From Planctomycetota bacterium (GTDB lineage: Bacteria; Planctomycetota; Planctomycetia; Planctomycetales; Planctomycetaceae): 64,000 nt of DNA. Of this stretch, positions 8,686 to 18,612 are shown one piece after another. Where the stretch lies: the NCBI GenBank assembly GCA_014584345.1, contig JACTNB010000022.1, positions 62,001 to 126,000 of the forward strand, written 5' to 3'. Numbering within the stretch: position 1 is the first letter of the stretch; every line of letters begins with the position of its first letter. The translations under genes and the position numbers were made by a program. The notes under the pieces are model-generated. The model did not search any database. It saw only the letters and a list, made by a program, of their open reading frames with translations, and was not told the origin of the DNA.

Positions 8686-9291
8686 TTATTTATCCACGTC
8701 CGGCAAGTCAAAGTCGAGGGGTTCGGCCTGTTCCGACTGGTTTTTTCTGGCCGGGGGAGGGGACGCTGCTGCAGCGGGCTGCCCAGGGATGTCTTGCAGT
8801 TCGCGCACGAGCACGCGGGTCCCGGCGACCTTGATAATCTGCACGAGCGTATCGCGTTCAATGACAACGCCTTCGCTGAAGGCATGAATCCGTTCCCGGT
8901 CGATCGTGATCATTCCACCGGGGTTGAGGGGTGTAATGGTGCGGGCCTGCTTCCCGACGAGGCGATTGAGACGTTCTTCCTCGCGGGCAAAGGGGCGAAT
9001 GTCCGCTTCGGTGGGGGCTTCCAGAAAAATCCGTTTTCCGAAACGGGTCCGCGGGAGAATTGCCAGGGCACCGATCAAGGCGGTGGGCATGAACAGCAAG
9101 GCAAATCCCGCAAAGCCGAGGAAAGCGGTGAAGTTCGATTCGCCCCAGGTTTGCCAGGCGAAATAAAAGGAGGTAATCAGACTGATGAACATACCGACGG
9201 ACAGCATCCCTCCCGAGGGTATGAAAACTTCCGCAATGATCAGAGCAGCCGCCAGTGCGAGAAGCGCGATAGCCATTAAGCCGTTATCCAT
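8686..9291 (-). CDS. NfeD-like membrane protein
   Basis: The 201-residue protein starts at ATG 9291, which has AGGATC upstream. Residues about 5-65 form two or three membrane helices (LMAIALLALAAALIIAEVFIPSG begins the first, then LSVGMFISLITSFYFAW and FLGFAGFALLFMPTALIGAL). The region from about 115 (LVGKQARTITPLNPGGMITID...VIERDTLVQIIKV) matches the OB-fold domain that ends NfeD proteins. NfeD partners stomatin/flotillin-type proteins in membrane microdomains, but no such partner gene lies nearby. The last 30 residues are Pro/Ala-rich then acidic (FDLPDVDK). Confidence 0.82.
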   Translation of the reverse strand: MDNGLMAIALLALAAALIIAEVFIPSGGMLSVGMFISLITSFYFAWQTWGESNFTAFLGFAGFALLFMPTALIGALAILPRTRFGKRIFLEAPTEADIRPFAREEERLNRLVGKQARTITPLNPGGMITIDRERIHAFSEGVVIERDTLVQIIKVAGTRVLVRELQDIPGQPAAAASPPPARKNQSEQAEPLDFDLPDVDK

Positions 9292-9408
9292 CGTGTTGAT
9301 CCTGAAATGAAATCGCAATGAAAAACCGCGGGCGACGGCGGCCGATCTGGAAATCCTGCTCAATTTCCGGAGCGGGGGCCACTGCCGGCATTGCCTTTGC
9401 GGCCGCTC

Positions 9409-10209
9409 TCACTCCGTTCGGGCATCGCAGGGATGAATCCCAGTCATCAATTCGTTTTCCCATTCGTCCAGCAGGGGCCAATCGACCGCGCAGGTGCCGA
9501 AATCGGCCATGTGCTGATACGTTTCGAGGCGATCGATGGTACGCTGAATCATGGCGGGATCCCGGGGAAAGACAGGTCCATGACTGGGGAGCAGCCACTT
9601 CACGTCGCTGTCGCGAATGCGTTTCAGCGAGCGAATGAAATCGGGGATGTTGGAACCGTGATGGGCATCGATATTGCCCACGCAGCCATCGCGAAACAGA
9701 TTGTCGCCCGAAAACAGGAGGTCCCCCATCCGAAACGAGAGCTGCCCATGCGTGTGCCCGGGGGTATGCCAGACTTCCAGTTTCTGGTCGCCCACCTGCA
9801 GGTGATCCCCTTCCTTGATGATCTGGTCCACCTTGATGGCGGGGAGATCGATCGAAATATTTTGCGCGGGGATTTCCGCGTAGGTCATCAGGCGATCCTG
9901 ATTCAGCAGGAGTCGAGCGGCGTCTGCATGCCCGACGATTTTCGCTTCCGGTAGGAGTTGCAGGGCGCGGTGGAAACCCTGAATGTGGTCGACATCGGCA
10001 TGGGAGGCGACCAGATACTTGCAGCCCGCCAGGGGGAAATCCATCATGCGAATCAGTTCGACGATTTCGTCGACCGTATCTTCATACCCGATGTCCATTA
10101 ACAGCCACTCGGGGCCATCGTAGACCAGATAAACCGAACACCCGAAGCGACGTCGAGCCTGATAGTTCATCTCAATTACGTGGGGAAACAGTTCCCTCCG
10201 CTCCAGCAT
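9409..10209 (-). CDS. Metallo-beta-lactamase fold hydrolase (glyoxalase II-like)
   Basis: The protein has 266 residues from the ATG at 10209; GAAGGAAAT upstream supports this start although the frame continues to 10500. The metal-binding series is HADVDHIQG (HxDxDH variant), HTPGHTHGQLSF, FSGDNLF and the final LLPSHGP. The first metal motif reads SHADVDH where most relatives have THxHxDH. Relatives are glyoxalase II or broad hydrolases; the substrate is unknown. It is transcribed away from the TrkH gene and lies about 120 bases beyond the NfeD-like gene on the same strand. Confidence 0.86.
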   Translation of the reverse strand: MLERRELFPHVIEMNYQARRRFGCSVYLVYDGPEWLLMDIGYEDTVDEIVELIRMMDFPLAGCKYLVASHADVDHIQGFHRALQLLPEAKIVGHADAARLLLNQDRLMTYAEIPAQNISIDLPAIKVDQIIKEGDHLQVGDQKLEVWHTPGHTHGQLSFRMGDLLFSGDNLFRDGCVGNIDAHHGSNIPDFIRSLKRIRDSDVKWLLPSHGPVFPRDPAMIQRTIDRLETYQHMADFGTCAVDWPLLDEWENELMTGIHPCDARTE

Positions 10210-10595
10210 GCGTTTATTTCCTTCGAAATCGGCTCCCGCGAGCCTGAATGAGCAGCCACAAGAAAAACGAGCAACCACTGAGTACAGTAATCGGTAAGCG
10301 GAAAAATACCAACTCAAACTTGCAATCGCCGGGAGGGATTGGCGTCCCCCATGGCGCGGATTCGAGCGAAACGGGAGACTCGTTTGCAAGCCGGGGGAGA
10401 CCGCGTCACACTGCGTTTTTCGGTAACAATTACGATTCGGGCCACGGAACTTCTCGAACAGAAAGTGTGTTTCGCGAAAGGCGCACGAGTTCGATAACAT
10501 CGTGAGACCATCCGCGGTGGTTCCGTGCAGGTCGTTCCATGAGGCGCGCCTGCGAGATTATACTACCGATCGTCTGGACGGACAGTTAACTTTCC
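10210..10595. other. Intergenic region between divergent genes
   Basis: These 386 bases separate the MBL-fold gene from the TrkH-type gene and must contain both promoters. Open frames here are upstream extensions or chance frames without ribosome-binding sites. No repeat or RNA gene is evident. Confidence 0.5.
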
Positions 10596-12170
10596 ATGAA
10601 TTGGCATCTACTTTGTAAATTGCTGGGGATGTTGTCCCTGTTGGTGGGCATGGCAATGCTGATGTCGCTCCCCTGGGCCTTTCCGCTGCTGGGAGCTACG
10701 AATGTCGTTGAATACCGCGGGATTTGGGGCATCGGCGGGGGGACTCTGACGAGCCTGCTGCTCGGATTTTCGCTGTACTGGGTGGGACGCGGGGATCGGG
10801 GGGCCGTGCTGCACAAGGAAGCGTTGGCGGTGGTGGGCCTGGGCTGGCTGCTCGCGGGAATTCTGGGGGCATTGCCGTATTTGCTCGCTGGGGTGATGGT
10901 GGCCCCGGATCAGCCAATGACGGTGGTGGACGCGTTCTTCGAATCGGTATCCGGTTTCACCACCACGGGCGCTTCCGTGCTGACGGATCTGGAGGATCGC
11001 CGCATGATTCCCAAGTCCATCATGTTCTGGCGTTGCTTTACGCAATGGTTGGGAGGAATGGGGATCATCGTGCTGTTCATCGCCCTGCTGGGACATCTGG
11101 GAATGGGAGGCAAGGCGTTAATGCATCGGGAGGTGACAGGCCCGATCAATGAGTCCGTCATGCCCCGGGTCCGCGAGACGGCTCTGTTCATGTGGCAGAT
11201 TTACATGGGGCTGAGCGGTCTGCTGTTGGTCACATTACTGCTCGAAGGGATGACGCTGTACGACGCCTCCTGCCATACCTTCACGACAATCTCCACGGGA
11301 GGGTTCAGCACACACAGCACGAGCGTGTCGTATTTTCAGTCGCCCGTGATCGAAATGACGATGATCGTGTTCATGATTTTGGCATCCACGAACTTCACCT
11401 TGTTTTATGTGATGTTGCACGGTCAGCATCTGCAGCGAAAGGCACGCAAGGGATCGTGGTGGGGGACGATCCTTCGAGACACGGAATGGCGGGCCTTTGT
11501 GTGTATTCTGCTACTGGCGACACTGGCGTTGACGATCAATCTGCTGATTACACAGCAGTACGATTCCCTCGCGAGCGCCCTGCGTCACGCGGGTTTCCTG
11601 ACGGTATCGATCATGACCACGACGGGGCTTGGCACGGAAGATTTCAGCGAGTGGAGCGAATTTGCCCGAGGCCTGTTCCTGCTGTTGATGTTCATTGGCG
11701 GATGCGCGGGCTCGACCGCGGGGGGGATCAAGGTGGTCCGTTTCCTGCTGTTCTTCAAGATAATCCGGCTCGAAATCGAAAAGGCATTTCGCCCCAAGGT
11801 GGTCCGCGCGTTGCGACTGGGGGGCGAAAATGTTCCCGATGCACTCCGGCACGACGTGGTGGTGTATTTCAGTCTGATCCTGTTTCTGTTTGTTTCAAGC
11901 TGGATGCTGCTGAATACAATTGAGCCCGACACACTGTGGCAGAATGCGCGCGCGGATCGGAAAGCGGAAAAACTGCTGGATTGCGCGAGTGCCGTCGCCG
12001 CCACGCTGAACAATATCGGGCCTGGCCTGGGTGTGTTGGGGCCGACATCCAACTTCTCGGGTTTTTCGCAACAGGGGAAATTCCTGTTGACCTTATTAAT
12101 GCTGCTGGGGCGACTGGAACTGTTTGCCATACTCGTGCTGTTTTTCCCCACCTTTTGGCGAAATCAATAG
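10596..12170 (+). CDS. TrkH-type potassium uptake protein
   Basis: The 524-residue integral membrane protein shows the four pore-loop pattern of the Trk/Ktr/HKT superfamily: SVSGFTTTGASV (near 115), TISTGGFSTHS, TTTGLGTEDF and the fourth loop NNIGPGLG. Conserved motifs WLGGMGI and GGCAGSTAGGIK are present. It would move K+ (perhaps with H+ or Na+) across the cytoplasmic membrane. TrkH normally needs a cytoplasmic TrkA gating subunit; none is adjacent, but one at 58091 sits beside a second, shorter transporter. No clear ribosome-binding site precedes the ATG. A homocysteine methyltransferase follows after 24 bases. Confidence 0.93.
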   Translation: MNWHLLCKLLGMLSLLVGMAMLMSLPWAFPLLGATNVVEYRGIWGIGGGTLTSLLLGFSLYWVGRGDRGAVLHKEALAVVGLGWLLAGILGALPYLLAGVMVAPDQPMTVVDAFFESVSGFTTTGASVLTDLEDRRMIPKSIMFWRCFTQWLGGMGIIVLFIALLGHLGMGGKALMHREVTGPINESVMPRVRETALFMWQIYMGLSGLLLVTLLLEGMTLYDASCHTFTTISTGGFSTHSTSVSYFQSPVIEMTMIVFMILASTNFTLFYVMLHGQHLQRKARKGSWWGTILRDTEWRAFVCILLLATLALTINLLITQQYDSLASALRHAGFLTVSIMTTTGLGTEDFSEWSEFARGLFLLLMFIGGCAGSTAGGIKVVRFLLFFKIIRLEIEKAFRPKVVRALRLGGENVPDALRHDVVVYFSLILFLFVSSWMLLNTIEPDTLWQNARADRKAEKLLDCASAVAATLNNIGPGLGVLGPTSNFSGFSQQGKFLLTLLMLLGRLELFAILVLFFPTFWRNQ

Positions 12171-12194
12171 CGGGGAAGGGGCTTAAGGTGAGGC

Positions 12195-13073
12195 ATGCCG
12201 GCATGTTTGCGTGACGCATTGTCCCAGGCCGATGCGATTCTGCTTCTGGATGGTCCCCTGGGGACACGGCTGGTCGACCATGGATTTGAAGTGGATCGTC
12301 CGGGCTGGTCGGCCCGCGCGCTACTGGAAGCGCCGGAGCTTGTGGAACGGATTCATCGGGAGTATGTCGCCGCGGGGAGCCAGTTGCTGACGGCTAATAC
12401 CTTTCGGACGCATCAACGGAATCTGGATGCCTGGGGACAATACCAGCGGGCGGAAGAATTGACACACCTGGCAGTCTCGCTGGCGCGGCGGGCGGCGGGC
12501 AATCAAGCGTGGGTGGCAGGCTCGGTGGCGCCCATCGGAGACTGTTACAGTCCGGAGCAGGTGCTCGAAGAAAGCCGTTTGATCGAGGAACATGGCCGCA
12601 TGGTGGAAAACCTGGTGGCCGCGGGGGTCGACGCGGTGTTGCTGGAAACACACGTTTCGTTGAAGGAGTTGGTGATCGCGGCAGCGGCAGCGGCCCGTCA
12701 CCGGCTGCCACTGCTGATTAGCGTGACCACCATGGATGGAATACGGATGCTGGATGGCACGCCCCTGTCCACTCTGGGGGGGATCGTGCAGGCTTATGCC
12801 CCGGCGGCGGTGGGAGTGAATTGCCTGCCGGCAGAACGTGTGGCGGGCAGTCTGCGGGCGTTGCGAAGGAGCACGTCCTTGCCTCTGCTGGTTTACGCGA
12901 ACTCAGGTGAACGGACCCCCGAAGGGAAATGGATACCGAGCCTGGGGGCCGATGTGGCAGCCCATGCGCGAGAGGCGAGAGCCTGGCGCCGCCTGGGGAT
13001 GCGAATTCTGGGGGGCTGCTGCGGAACGACACCCGAGTTGATTGCAAAATTTTCACGGGAATTTCGCGACTGA
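12195..13073 (+). CDS. Homocysteine S-methyltransferase family protein
   Basis: The 292-residue protein transfers a methyl group to homocysteine (or a related thiol) to form methionine. Zinc ligands are visible as the single cysteine in GVNCLP (about 220) and the pair in ILGGCCGTTPE (about 275). The start LLLDGPLGTRLVDHG, then LLTANTF and HGRMVENLVAAGVDAVLLET match the stand-alone MmuM/BHMT group; the length excludes the cobalamin-dependent MetH. The methyl donor is not predictable. AGGTGAGGC precedes the start, and the short distance from the TrkH gene suggests one transcript. Confidence 0.92.
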   Translation: MPACLRDALSQADAILLLDGPLGTRLVDHGFEVDRPGWSARALLEAPELVERIHREYVAAGSQLLTANTFRTHQRNLDAWGQYQRAEELTHLAVSLARRAAGNQAWVAGSVAPIGDCYSPEQVLEESRLIEEHGRMVENLVAAGVDAVLLETHVSLKELVIAAAAAARHRLPLLISVTTMDGIRMLDGTPLSTLGGIVQAYAPAAVGVNCLPAERVAGSLRALRRSTSLPLLVYANSGERTPEGKWIPSLGADVAAHAREARAWRRLGMRILGGCCGTTPELIAKFSREFRD

Positions 13074-13771
13074 CTTCGGAGAACCGGTTCGGCGCGTCCC
13101 GAAAACTCCGGCAGGGGGAAAAACCGGGCAGAAGCGGTTTTTCTTGGGATTCCGCATGAAAGATGCCTTAAAAACGGGAATTGCACTTGAACAAAAAACC
13201 CGAAAAAAAAAGAGAATCCTCGAAATCCGGTCGATTCTCACGCAAGGTTTGCCCATTTTTTGACGAAAAAGAAGATGTACGAAGAAATGTCTGGATTCGA
13301 TCTTTTCCTGTCCCGGCGGTTCCGTTACTTTTCGCGTCACTTCTCAAACCTCATACCTCCGATTCCTATCACCGCGACCTTCCTGGTCAAAACACCATCC
13401 TTCAACACTAAACAGTCTCTCCGATCCGCCGGGTGTCTACCGCGTGGGTCAGAGTCCCTATCCTCGATACTTTCGTTTTCAGCACCGAACGCGTGTTTCT
13501 CGTAATCGGCTCGCTGACTTCCCTCGTTCCCCTTCCGATTCCAGTTGACGTTTGTGTTGCACTCCCGGTGTCATCACTCACAACAGGGCATGCCCGTATG
13601 AAAACAACCCGGAATTTCATTGCCTGCGTAAGCTGGCTTTCCCGGCCGCAGCATGATGCAACGACAGATTCGGCTGGCAATCAGTCCAATACGAGTCCAT
13701 TGCGGTTATCCGTCGATACCCCTGACGACTTGTGTCCTCGCCTCTCCTATCTCTCCACAGTGTCCGCAGTC
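13074..13771. other. Long intergenic/leader region before the giant surface protein
   Basis: This 698-base stretch has an A-rich tract (13186-13211) and a small inverted repeat GAGAATC/GATTCTC at 13212-13239 without a T run. From 13433 on, the reading frame of the downstream gene is open, and an ATG at 13598 would encode MKTTRNFIACV, similar to the start of the next outer-membrane gene (MKTLRNLLACL at 18616). The true start of the surface protein may thus lie inside this region. No separate gene is supported. Confidence 0.55.
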
Positions 13772-16700
13772 ATGAGTGAATACTTCACCTTGCTGAAACT
13801 GTTTGCCGGCAACTCGCGTCGAGTCTGGCTGGCCTTGCCTGGTCTGATCCTGGGGATTGTGCTGTGCCATCCTGGAGTGGCCACGGCTCAGCCGCCGTCT
13901 TACGGAGGTGAAATCCAACAGTCACCGGGGCAGGGGTCGGCCAGTTATTCGATCGGGACCCTGGAACCGGATTACTTCGCGATGAATCAGCCCCCGGTGC
14001 CAAGTTACGGCGATGGAGGCATGGGCTGGCTGGCACAATTGAATTACCAGGCGGGTAAAACCATAGGGACCGAGGAATCGCTGCTGAACTTCAGCGCGAT
14101 GCCTTATGTCTTCTGGGAAAACACCATGTTCCTGGGGGACTTGAGCATTTATCGCCTGAACAGCGGGCGGGCCGGCGGATTCGTGGGGGCTGGTGTCCGC
14201 CACTACTTCCCGGGCATGGATCGCACACTCGGGCTCATCACCTCCTACGGGATGGATGGTGCCTATCAGGATTCCTTCAAGAATGTGACCCTCGGCTTGG
14301 AATCGCGCGGGCAATTCCTCGACTGGCTGACGAACATTTATCTGCCGATCGGTGAACGCGAGCAGGAAGTGGCCCTGGACTTTGCCGCGGGTTCCCAGGA
14401 ATTCGTGGGTAACAACATTCAGTTCGATCAGATTCGTACCCGGGGTTACAACCTGTCCGGGTTCGACATGATGTTCGGAACCCCCTTGCCGTCGGAATTC
14501 GCCCAACGCTTCGACATGCGTGCCTATGCGGGGTTTTATAACTTCAACCATCCCGATCTCGATGATATCTGGGGTTGGTCGGCCAAGCTGGAGGCCAACG
14601 CACTCAAGTACCTCGACATGAACCTGACGGTGACTCATGACGATACGTTCGATACGCGGGTCAGTTTCAATGCGGCCTGGACACTCGATCCCCGGCGGCT
14701 GGAAAATCCACGTCGAACGACCTGGGATCGCATGATGCTGCCTCCCGCCCGGTTGTACACCGTGCCCAAGGCGGAAGTGAAGATCGTGGAGCCGGATATC
14801 ATCGCCATCAACCCCGTGACGGGGCTGCCGTACCGGGTGGTGCATGTCGATTCCATCACCGGCGTGGACGTGGCCGGAGCCGGTACGTTCGAAACTCCGT
14901 TTGACAACATCGACAATGCCGTCAATGGCGTAAACGCCGTGGGCGTGAACGACTACGACATTCTGTTCACGTGGAGCGGTTCGCAATTCGATGCGGCCCC
15001 CAGCATCGTCGTCCCCGAAGGGAAGCGGTACCTGGGTGAAGGAGACCGCGTCGATCACCGCGTTGTGTACAACGAGTTCGGTCCGCAATTGATGCCCCGG
15101 GCTCGTGGAACTTATGACGATGGCATCTTCGATCCCCGCCCGTTGTTCACGAACCTGACCGGACCCGGCGTTACCTTCCAGGCAGGCTTTGTGAATACCA
15201 ACGACATCACCGAGTTTTCCGGTTTCGTGCTGGGTGTGCCGAACGCTGCAGCCGCGATTCCAGGAGATAGCACCACCGATATCAACCCGGCTACGCCGAT
15301 TGTTCCGGTCTCTGGACCGACCGGGAACGGGATGGAATTCGCCATACTCGATACCGACGCGACAGTCGTCCGCTTTGTGGATATTCACGGTGCCCAGGGG
15401 GACGGCATGGTCTTTGAAAATCTCACTGGGGACTTCAATCTCGATGCCATCGTGATCAATCAATCGCTCAACAATGAAATGCGTGTCGATGGGGGCAGCC
15501 CGAACATCACGGTGAATTCCGCCTTCCGTCCGGATACGGCGGCACGCGTCGACTCGTTGATCATCAATCGCGACAACGGTTCCATCAACACGCCCGATGG
15601 CGTGGGGGGTGCGGGTGATAATCACAGCCTGCTGGTTCGCAACACCACCGGGGGGCAAGTCATCTGGACCGACGTCATCACTAACGACAGTGGCGGGGAC
15701 GGTTTCCTGTTTACAGGATCGAATAGCGACATTTCGATCCCCGTGAGCACCTTCCTGGAAAACACCCGGGCACAATCCATTTTCGTGGCCCCCACGACGA
15801 ATGGTCAGATTACGCTGTCGGCGAGCCGCACGGACGGTAACCCCACCGGTACCCCGATGCGGATTCTTTCGCCGAACAACAATGCCATCCAGGTCGGTTT
15901 ACCGACCGATCCATTTAACAATGCCTTCGTGACCCCCGCCTCGGTGCGGGTTCTGGAAGCGGTCAGCTTCGAGAATCTGAACCGGGATTTTTCCGCCTTG
16001 TTTGTCGCGGACACGTCGGGTGACATGATTATCTTCAGCAACGCCACCATGAACATGAACTATACCAACGGGCTGGGGACGGCTTCCGCGATCGAGTTCT
16101 TCCAGAATTCCACTGGTAATCTGACGTTCAATAACGACATCACAATCACCGCCCCTGGTGGTTCGGGGATTCGGGTCTCCAACAACACCGTGAACACCGC
16201 GAATGTCAATTCCCAGGCCCGTTTGCGATTCCTGGGCGATTCCCGGCTGGTGCGGATCGTCGGCGCGAATGTGAACGAAGGAGTCGACGGGGCCGCGGTG
16301 GTAATCGGCAACAACTCTCCCGCCGGTTTTCCCAGCAACAGTCTGACGGGCTCGCCGTATGAAAATTCCGTGCAGTTCACCAGCCAGTTGATCATTACGG
16401 CCGGGGCGGGCATCGGGATCTTCAGCGACGGCAACACGGGTCCCATCAGTTTCGAAAACGCGGTGAACATCACCTCGAACGTCAACGAAGTTTCCCAGGT
16501 CCTGCTGACAAACAACATCGGAGACATCAACTTCGCCTCGTTGCAACGGGATGGCAATGGAATCAACGTAGACCTTGGCTTTGCCAACCCCAACGAGCCG
16601 ACGCTGGCGGAACTGGCCGCGTTCCATGCCGCAGTCGACCTCCGGAATAACCAGGGGGCCCTCCGCTTTGGTCAGTTGGATATCGAAGGGAGAACCACCG

Positions 16701-18403
16701 GTCTGTTCGGGATCAACAACGCGAACATCGTGATCGCGGGAGGCACCATCGACACTGTGGATGCAACGGCCCTGGAAATCTTCACGACGGACAGCCAGAT
16801 CCTCGCGGGAGCCGATATGACAAACATCAATGTGACACTGGATGGCAACGGAGTGAATTCCACCAACGCACCGGATCACGGGGTGCACCTGGCAAATGTG
16901 AAGGGACGAGCCAATTTCACGAATGGCGTGATCAGCCTGGCGGGTCCTGCGTTTACCGGTTTGATCCAGAACCATCATGCGGGGATGTATATCGACAACC
17001 GGACGGTCCGCGATCGCGAAGAGGCTAACGGCTTCGACTTTTTCTCTTCCAATCCGTTGCGCGTCAGCGTGAGCAGCGTGGACTTCAACATCAACGCCCG
17101 CGGGATTCGCGCGGACTCGTTTGAAGAGTTGACCATCGATACCTCCCGTATTGTGTTGAGCAGTCGCGAAGCCCTGGATCTGGAAAACATCGTGTTTGCC
17201 TCGGTGGAGGAAAGTGTGTTCAGCCTGAACCAGACCGCCCTGACGGCACCCGGCGATGTCAATAACGACCGGGCAACGGTTCGCATGACATACTCCCTGG
17301 CCCTGAATGACGAAGACCAGGAAGACAACAACCCCCAGTTTTACGATTTTCAGTTTGGCCTTCGTTCGCCCGACTTCCAGGATTTCAACGACAATAACCT
17401 TCCCAACCTGATTACGGATGGCAACGCCCGGTATTCGGTGCTGATGGTCAATGCGGCCCGGGACAACACGATCGGTGTTTTGAACAACAGCACCTCCGGA
17501 GCCCAATTTGGGTATATCGTGAACAACAACTCCTTCACGCGACTGGCGGGGGGGAACGCGTTTCAGAGTTTTGTGTACTACAGGGATGAACAGAACTCGC
17601 GCGTCAACATGAACGTGGCCATGAACGAAATGGTGGCAACCAGCGCGATTCTGGGGAACAATGCCACGAGACTGGGAGCGATCGGCTTCAATCACAACTC
17701 CAATTTCAACGAGCAAAACGACAACATGGTCTTTACCGCCAGTGATAACAGCATGCAATTGCCACAGGCGGAATCGAGCGCCTATTACTTCATCACGCGA
17801 GGGACGGGAACCGCGACCATCATCGTGGACGACATCCCCGACGATGGACTGGTCGAAGACAACGACACCTTGAACGACCTGCCACTGTTCTTCAATCCCT
17901 TCACGTTCGCACAGACCGATTTCAACCCGGATATCCTCGTGGCGGGAACCGCGTTCCGGTTTGACCTCTCGGCCGATGCCAACGTGACGATCGCCAACTC
18001 GGAAATCTACATCGACGAAGACACCGAAGGCCAGCTGGACGCGGATACCTCGGTCTTCGTATTCCAGCGTGGTTTCTGGTTCGAGAATGTCGCGGCGACG
18101 GTTAATGCCAACATTTCCAACAATACGCTGGCGTTCGAGGATTCGAATGCCACGGGTGCCTTCATCATTCCCAAGATCGATCCGATCAGCGGAGCGATCC
18201 TGACCGTGGAAAACGACTTGCTGGTGGTGGAAATGGGAATCGTGACGGGACAGGCTAACCTGCAGAGCACCACACGCAACAATGCGATTTACTTCGATGG
18301 TGCCACCTCTGCGGCCTTGACGAACCCGGTGTTCCTGTTTGACGCACCGTCCTTGAATAACATCAGCGGACAGTTCAACTTCAACGACGTGTTTGTACCT
18401 TAA
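13772..18403 (+). CDS. Giant inverse-autotransporter-like surface protein
   Basis: From ATG 13772 the protein has 1543 residues. The signal peptide has Arg-Arg, then VWLALPGLILGIVLCHPGVATA before QPPS. Residues about 60-320 have alternating beta strands such as GAGVRHYFPGMDRTLGLITSYGMD and LGLESRGQFLDWLTNIYLP, resembling the 12-strand barrel of intimin-type inverse autotransporters. From about 350 a passenger begins (HVDSITG, then GAGTFETPFDNIDNAV, IVVPEGKRYLGEG) and runs as Asn/Asp/Thr-rich short repeats consistent with a right-handed beta-helix. It should anchor in the outer membrane and expose the passenger. Neither this start nor the alternative at 13598 has a good ribosome-binding site. 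Binding target unknown. Confidence 0.85.
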   Translation: MSEYFTLLKLFAGNSRRVWLALPGLILGIVLCHPGVATAQPPSYGGEIQQSPGQGSASYSIGTLEPDYFAMNQPPVPSYGDGGMGWLAQLNYQAGKTIGTEESLLNFSAMPYVFWENTMFLGDLSIYRLNSGRAGGFVGAGVRHYFPGMDRTLGLITSYGMDGAYQDSFKNVTLGLESRGQFLDWLTNIYLPIGEREQEVALDFAAGSQEFVGNNIQFDQIRTRGYNLSGFDMMFGTPLPSEFAQRFDMRAYAGFYNFNHPDLDDIWGWSAKLEANALKYLDMNLTVTHDDTFDTRVSFNAAWTLDPRRLENPRRTTWDRMMLPPARLYTVPKAEVKIVEPDIIAINPVTGLPYRVVHVDSITGVDVAGAGTFETPFDNIDNAVNGVNAVGVNDYDILFTWSGSQFDAAPSIVVPEGKRYLGEGDRVDHRVVYNEFGPQLMPRARGTYDDGIFDPRPLFTNLTGPGVTFQAGFVNTNDITEFSGFVLGVPNAAAAIPGDSTTDINPATPIVPVSGPTGNGMEFAILDTDATVVRFVDIHGAQGDGMVFENLTGDFNLDAIVINQSLNNEMRVDGGSPNITVNSAFRPDTAARVDSLIINRDNGSINTPDGVGGAGDNHSLLVRNTTGGQVIWTDVITNDSGGDGFLFTGSNSDISIPVSTFLENTRAQSIFVAPTTNGQITLSASRTDGNPTGTPMRILSPNNNAIQVGLPTDPFNNAFVTPASVRVLEAVSFENLNRDFSALFVADTSGDMIIFSNATMNMNYTNGLGTASAIEFFQNSTGNLTFNNDITITAPGGSGIRVSNNTVNTANVNSQARLRFLGDSRLVRIVGANVNEGVDGAAVVIGNNSPAGFPSNSLTGSPYENSVQFTSQLIITAGAGIGIFSDGNTGPISFENAVNITSNVNEVSQVLLTNNIGDINFASLQRDGNGINVDLGFANPNEPTLAELAAFHAAVDLRNNQGALRFGQLDIEGRTTGLFGINNANIVIAGGTIDTVDATALEIFTTDSQILAGADMTNINVTLDGNGVNSTNAPDHGVHLANVKGRANFTNGVISLAGPAFTGLIQNHHAGMYIDNRTVRDREEANGFDFFSSNPLRVSVSSVDFNINARGIRADSFEELTIDTSRIVLSSREALDLENIVFASVEESVFSLNQTALTAPGDVNNDRATVRMTYSLALNDEDQEDNNPQFYDFQFGLRSPDFQDFNDNNLPNLITDGNARYSVLMVNAARDNTIGVLNNSTSGAQFGYIVNNNSFTRLAGGNAFQSFVYYRDEQNSRVNMNVAMNEMVATSAILGNNATRLGAIGFNHNSNFNEQNDNMVFTASDNSMQLPQAESSAYYFITRGTGTATIIVDDIPDDGLVEDNDTLNDLPLFFNPFTFAQTDFNPDILVAGTAFRFDLSADANVTIANSEIYIDEDTEGQLDADTSVFVFQRGFWFENVAATVNANISNNTLAFEDSNATGAFIIPKIDPISGAILTVENDLLVVEMGIVTGQANLQSTTRNNAIYFDGATSAALTNPVFLFDAPSLNNISGQFNFNDVFVP

Positions 18404-18421
18404 CGATACCAATCGCGGGGG

Positions 18422-18453
18422 AGGGCCGCTGTGGCGGTCCCTGCCTCACTTTT
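18422..18453 (+). terminator. Weak hairpin after the giant surface protein gene
   Basis: AGGGCCGC pairs with GCGGTCCCT (one bulged base), followed after a few bases by CTTTT. It lies 18 bases beyond the stop at 18403. A weak intrinsic terminator or a partial read-through point before the next outer-membrane gene is possible. Confidence 0.35.
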
Positions 18454-18612
18454 CCCAGCCCAGGTTTCAGCCGTTCCGGCCCGAGTAAGCGACTTCAGAT
18501 CTCACGGATATTCGATATGCGATCGCACCTGATTCAAGATCAACGTGGTGATGCCTGGGAACCTGGGAACCGGATTCTCTCGCATGGCGACAACCGGGTA
18601 CGGACCGATACC

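Noticed and set aside
13212..13239. GAGAATC/GATTCTC inverted repeat after the homocysteine methyltransferase gene
   Set aside because: The loop is 14 bases, the stem is 7 and no T tract follows directly, so I do not call a terminator.
13922..18412. Two very long reverse open frames (617 and 837 codons) opposite the giant surface protein gene
   Set aside because: They run antisense to a protein with clear signal peptide and barrel; their products are His/Arg/Val/Gly-rich with no recognisable domain. They follow from the biased codons of the real gene.
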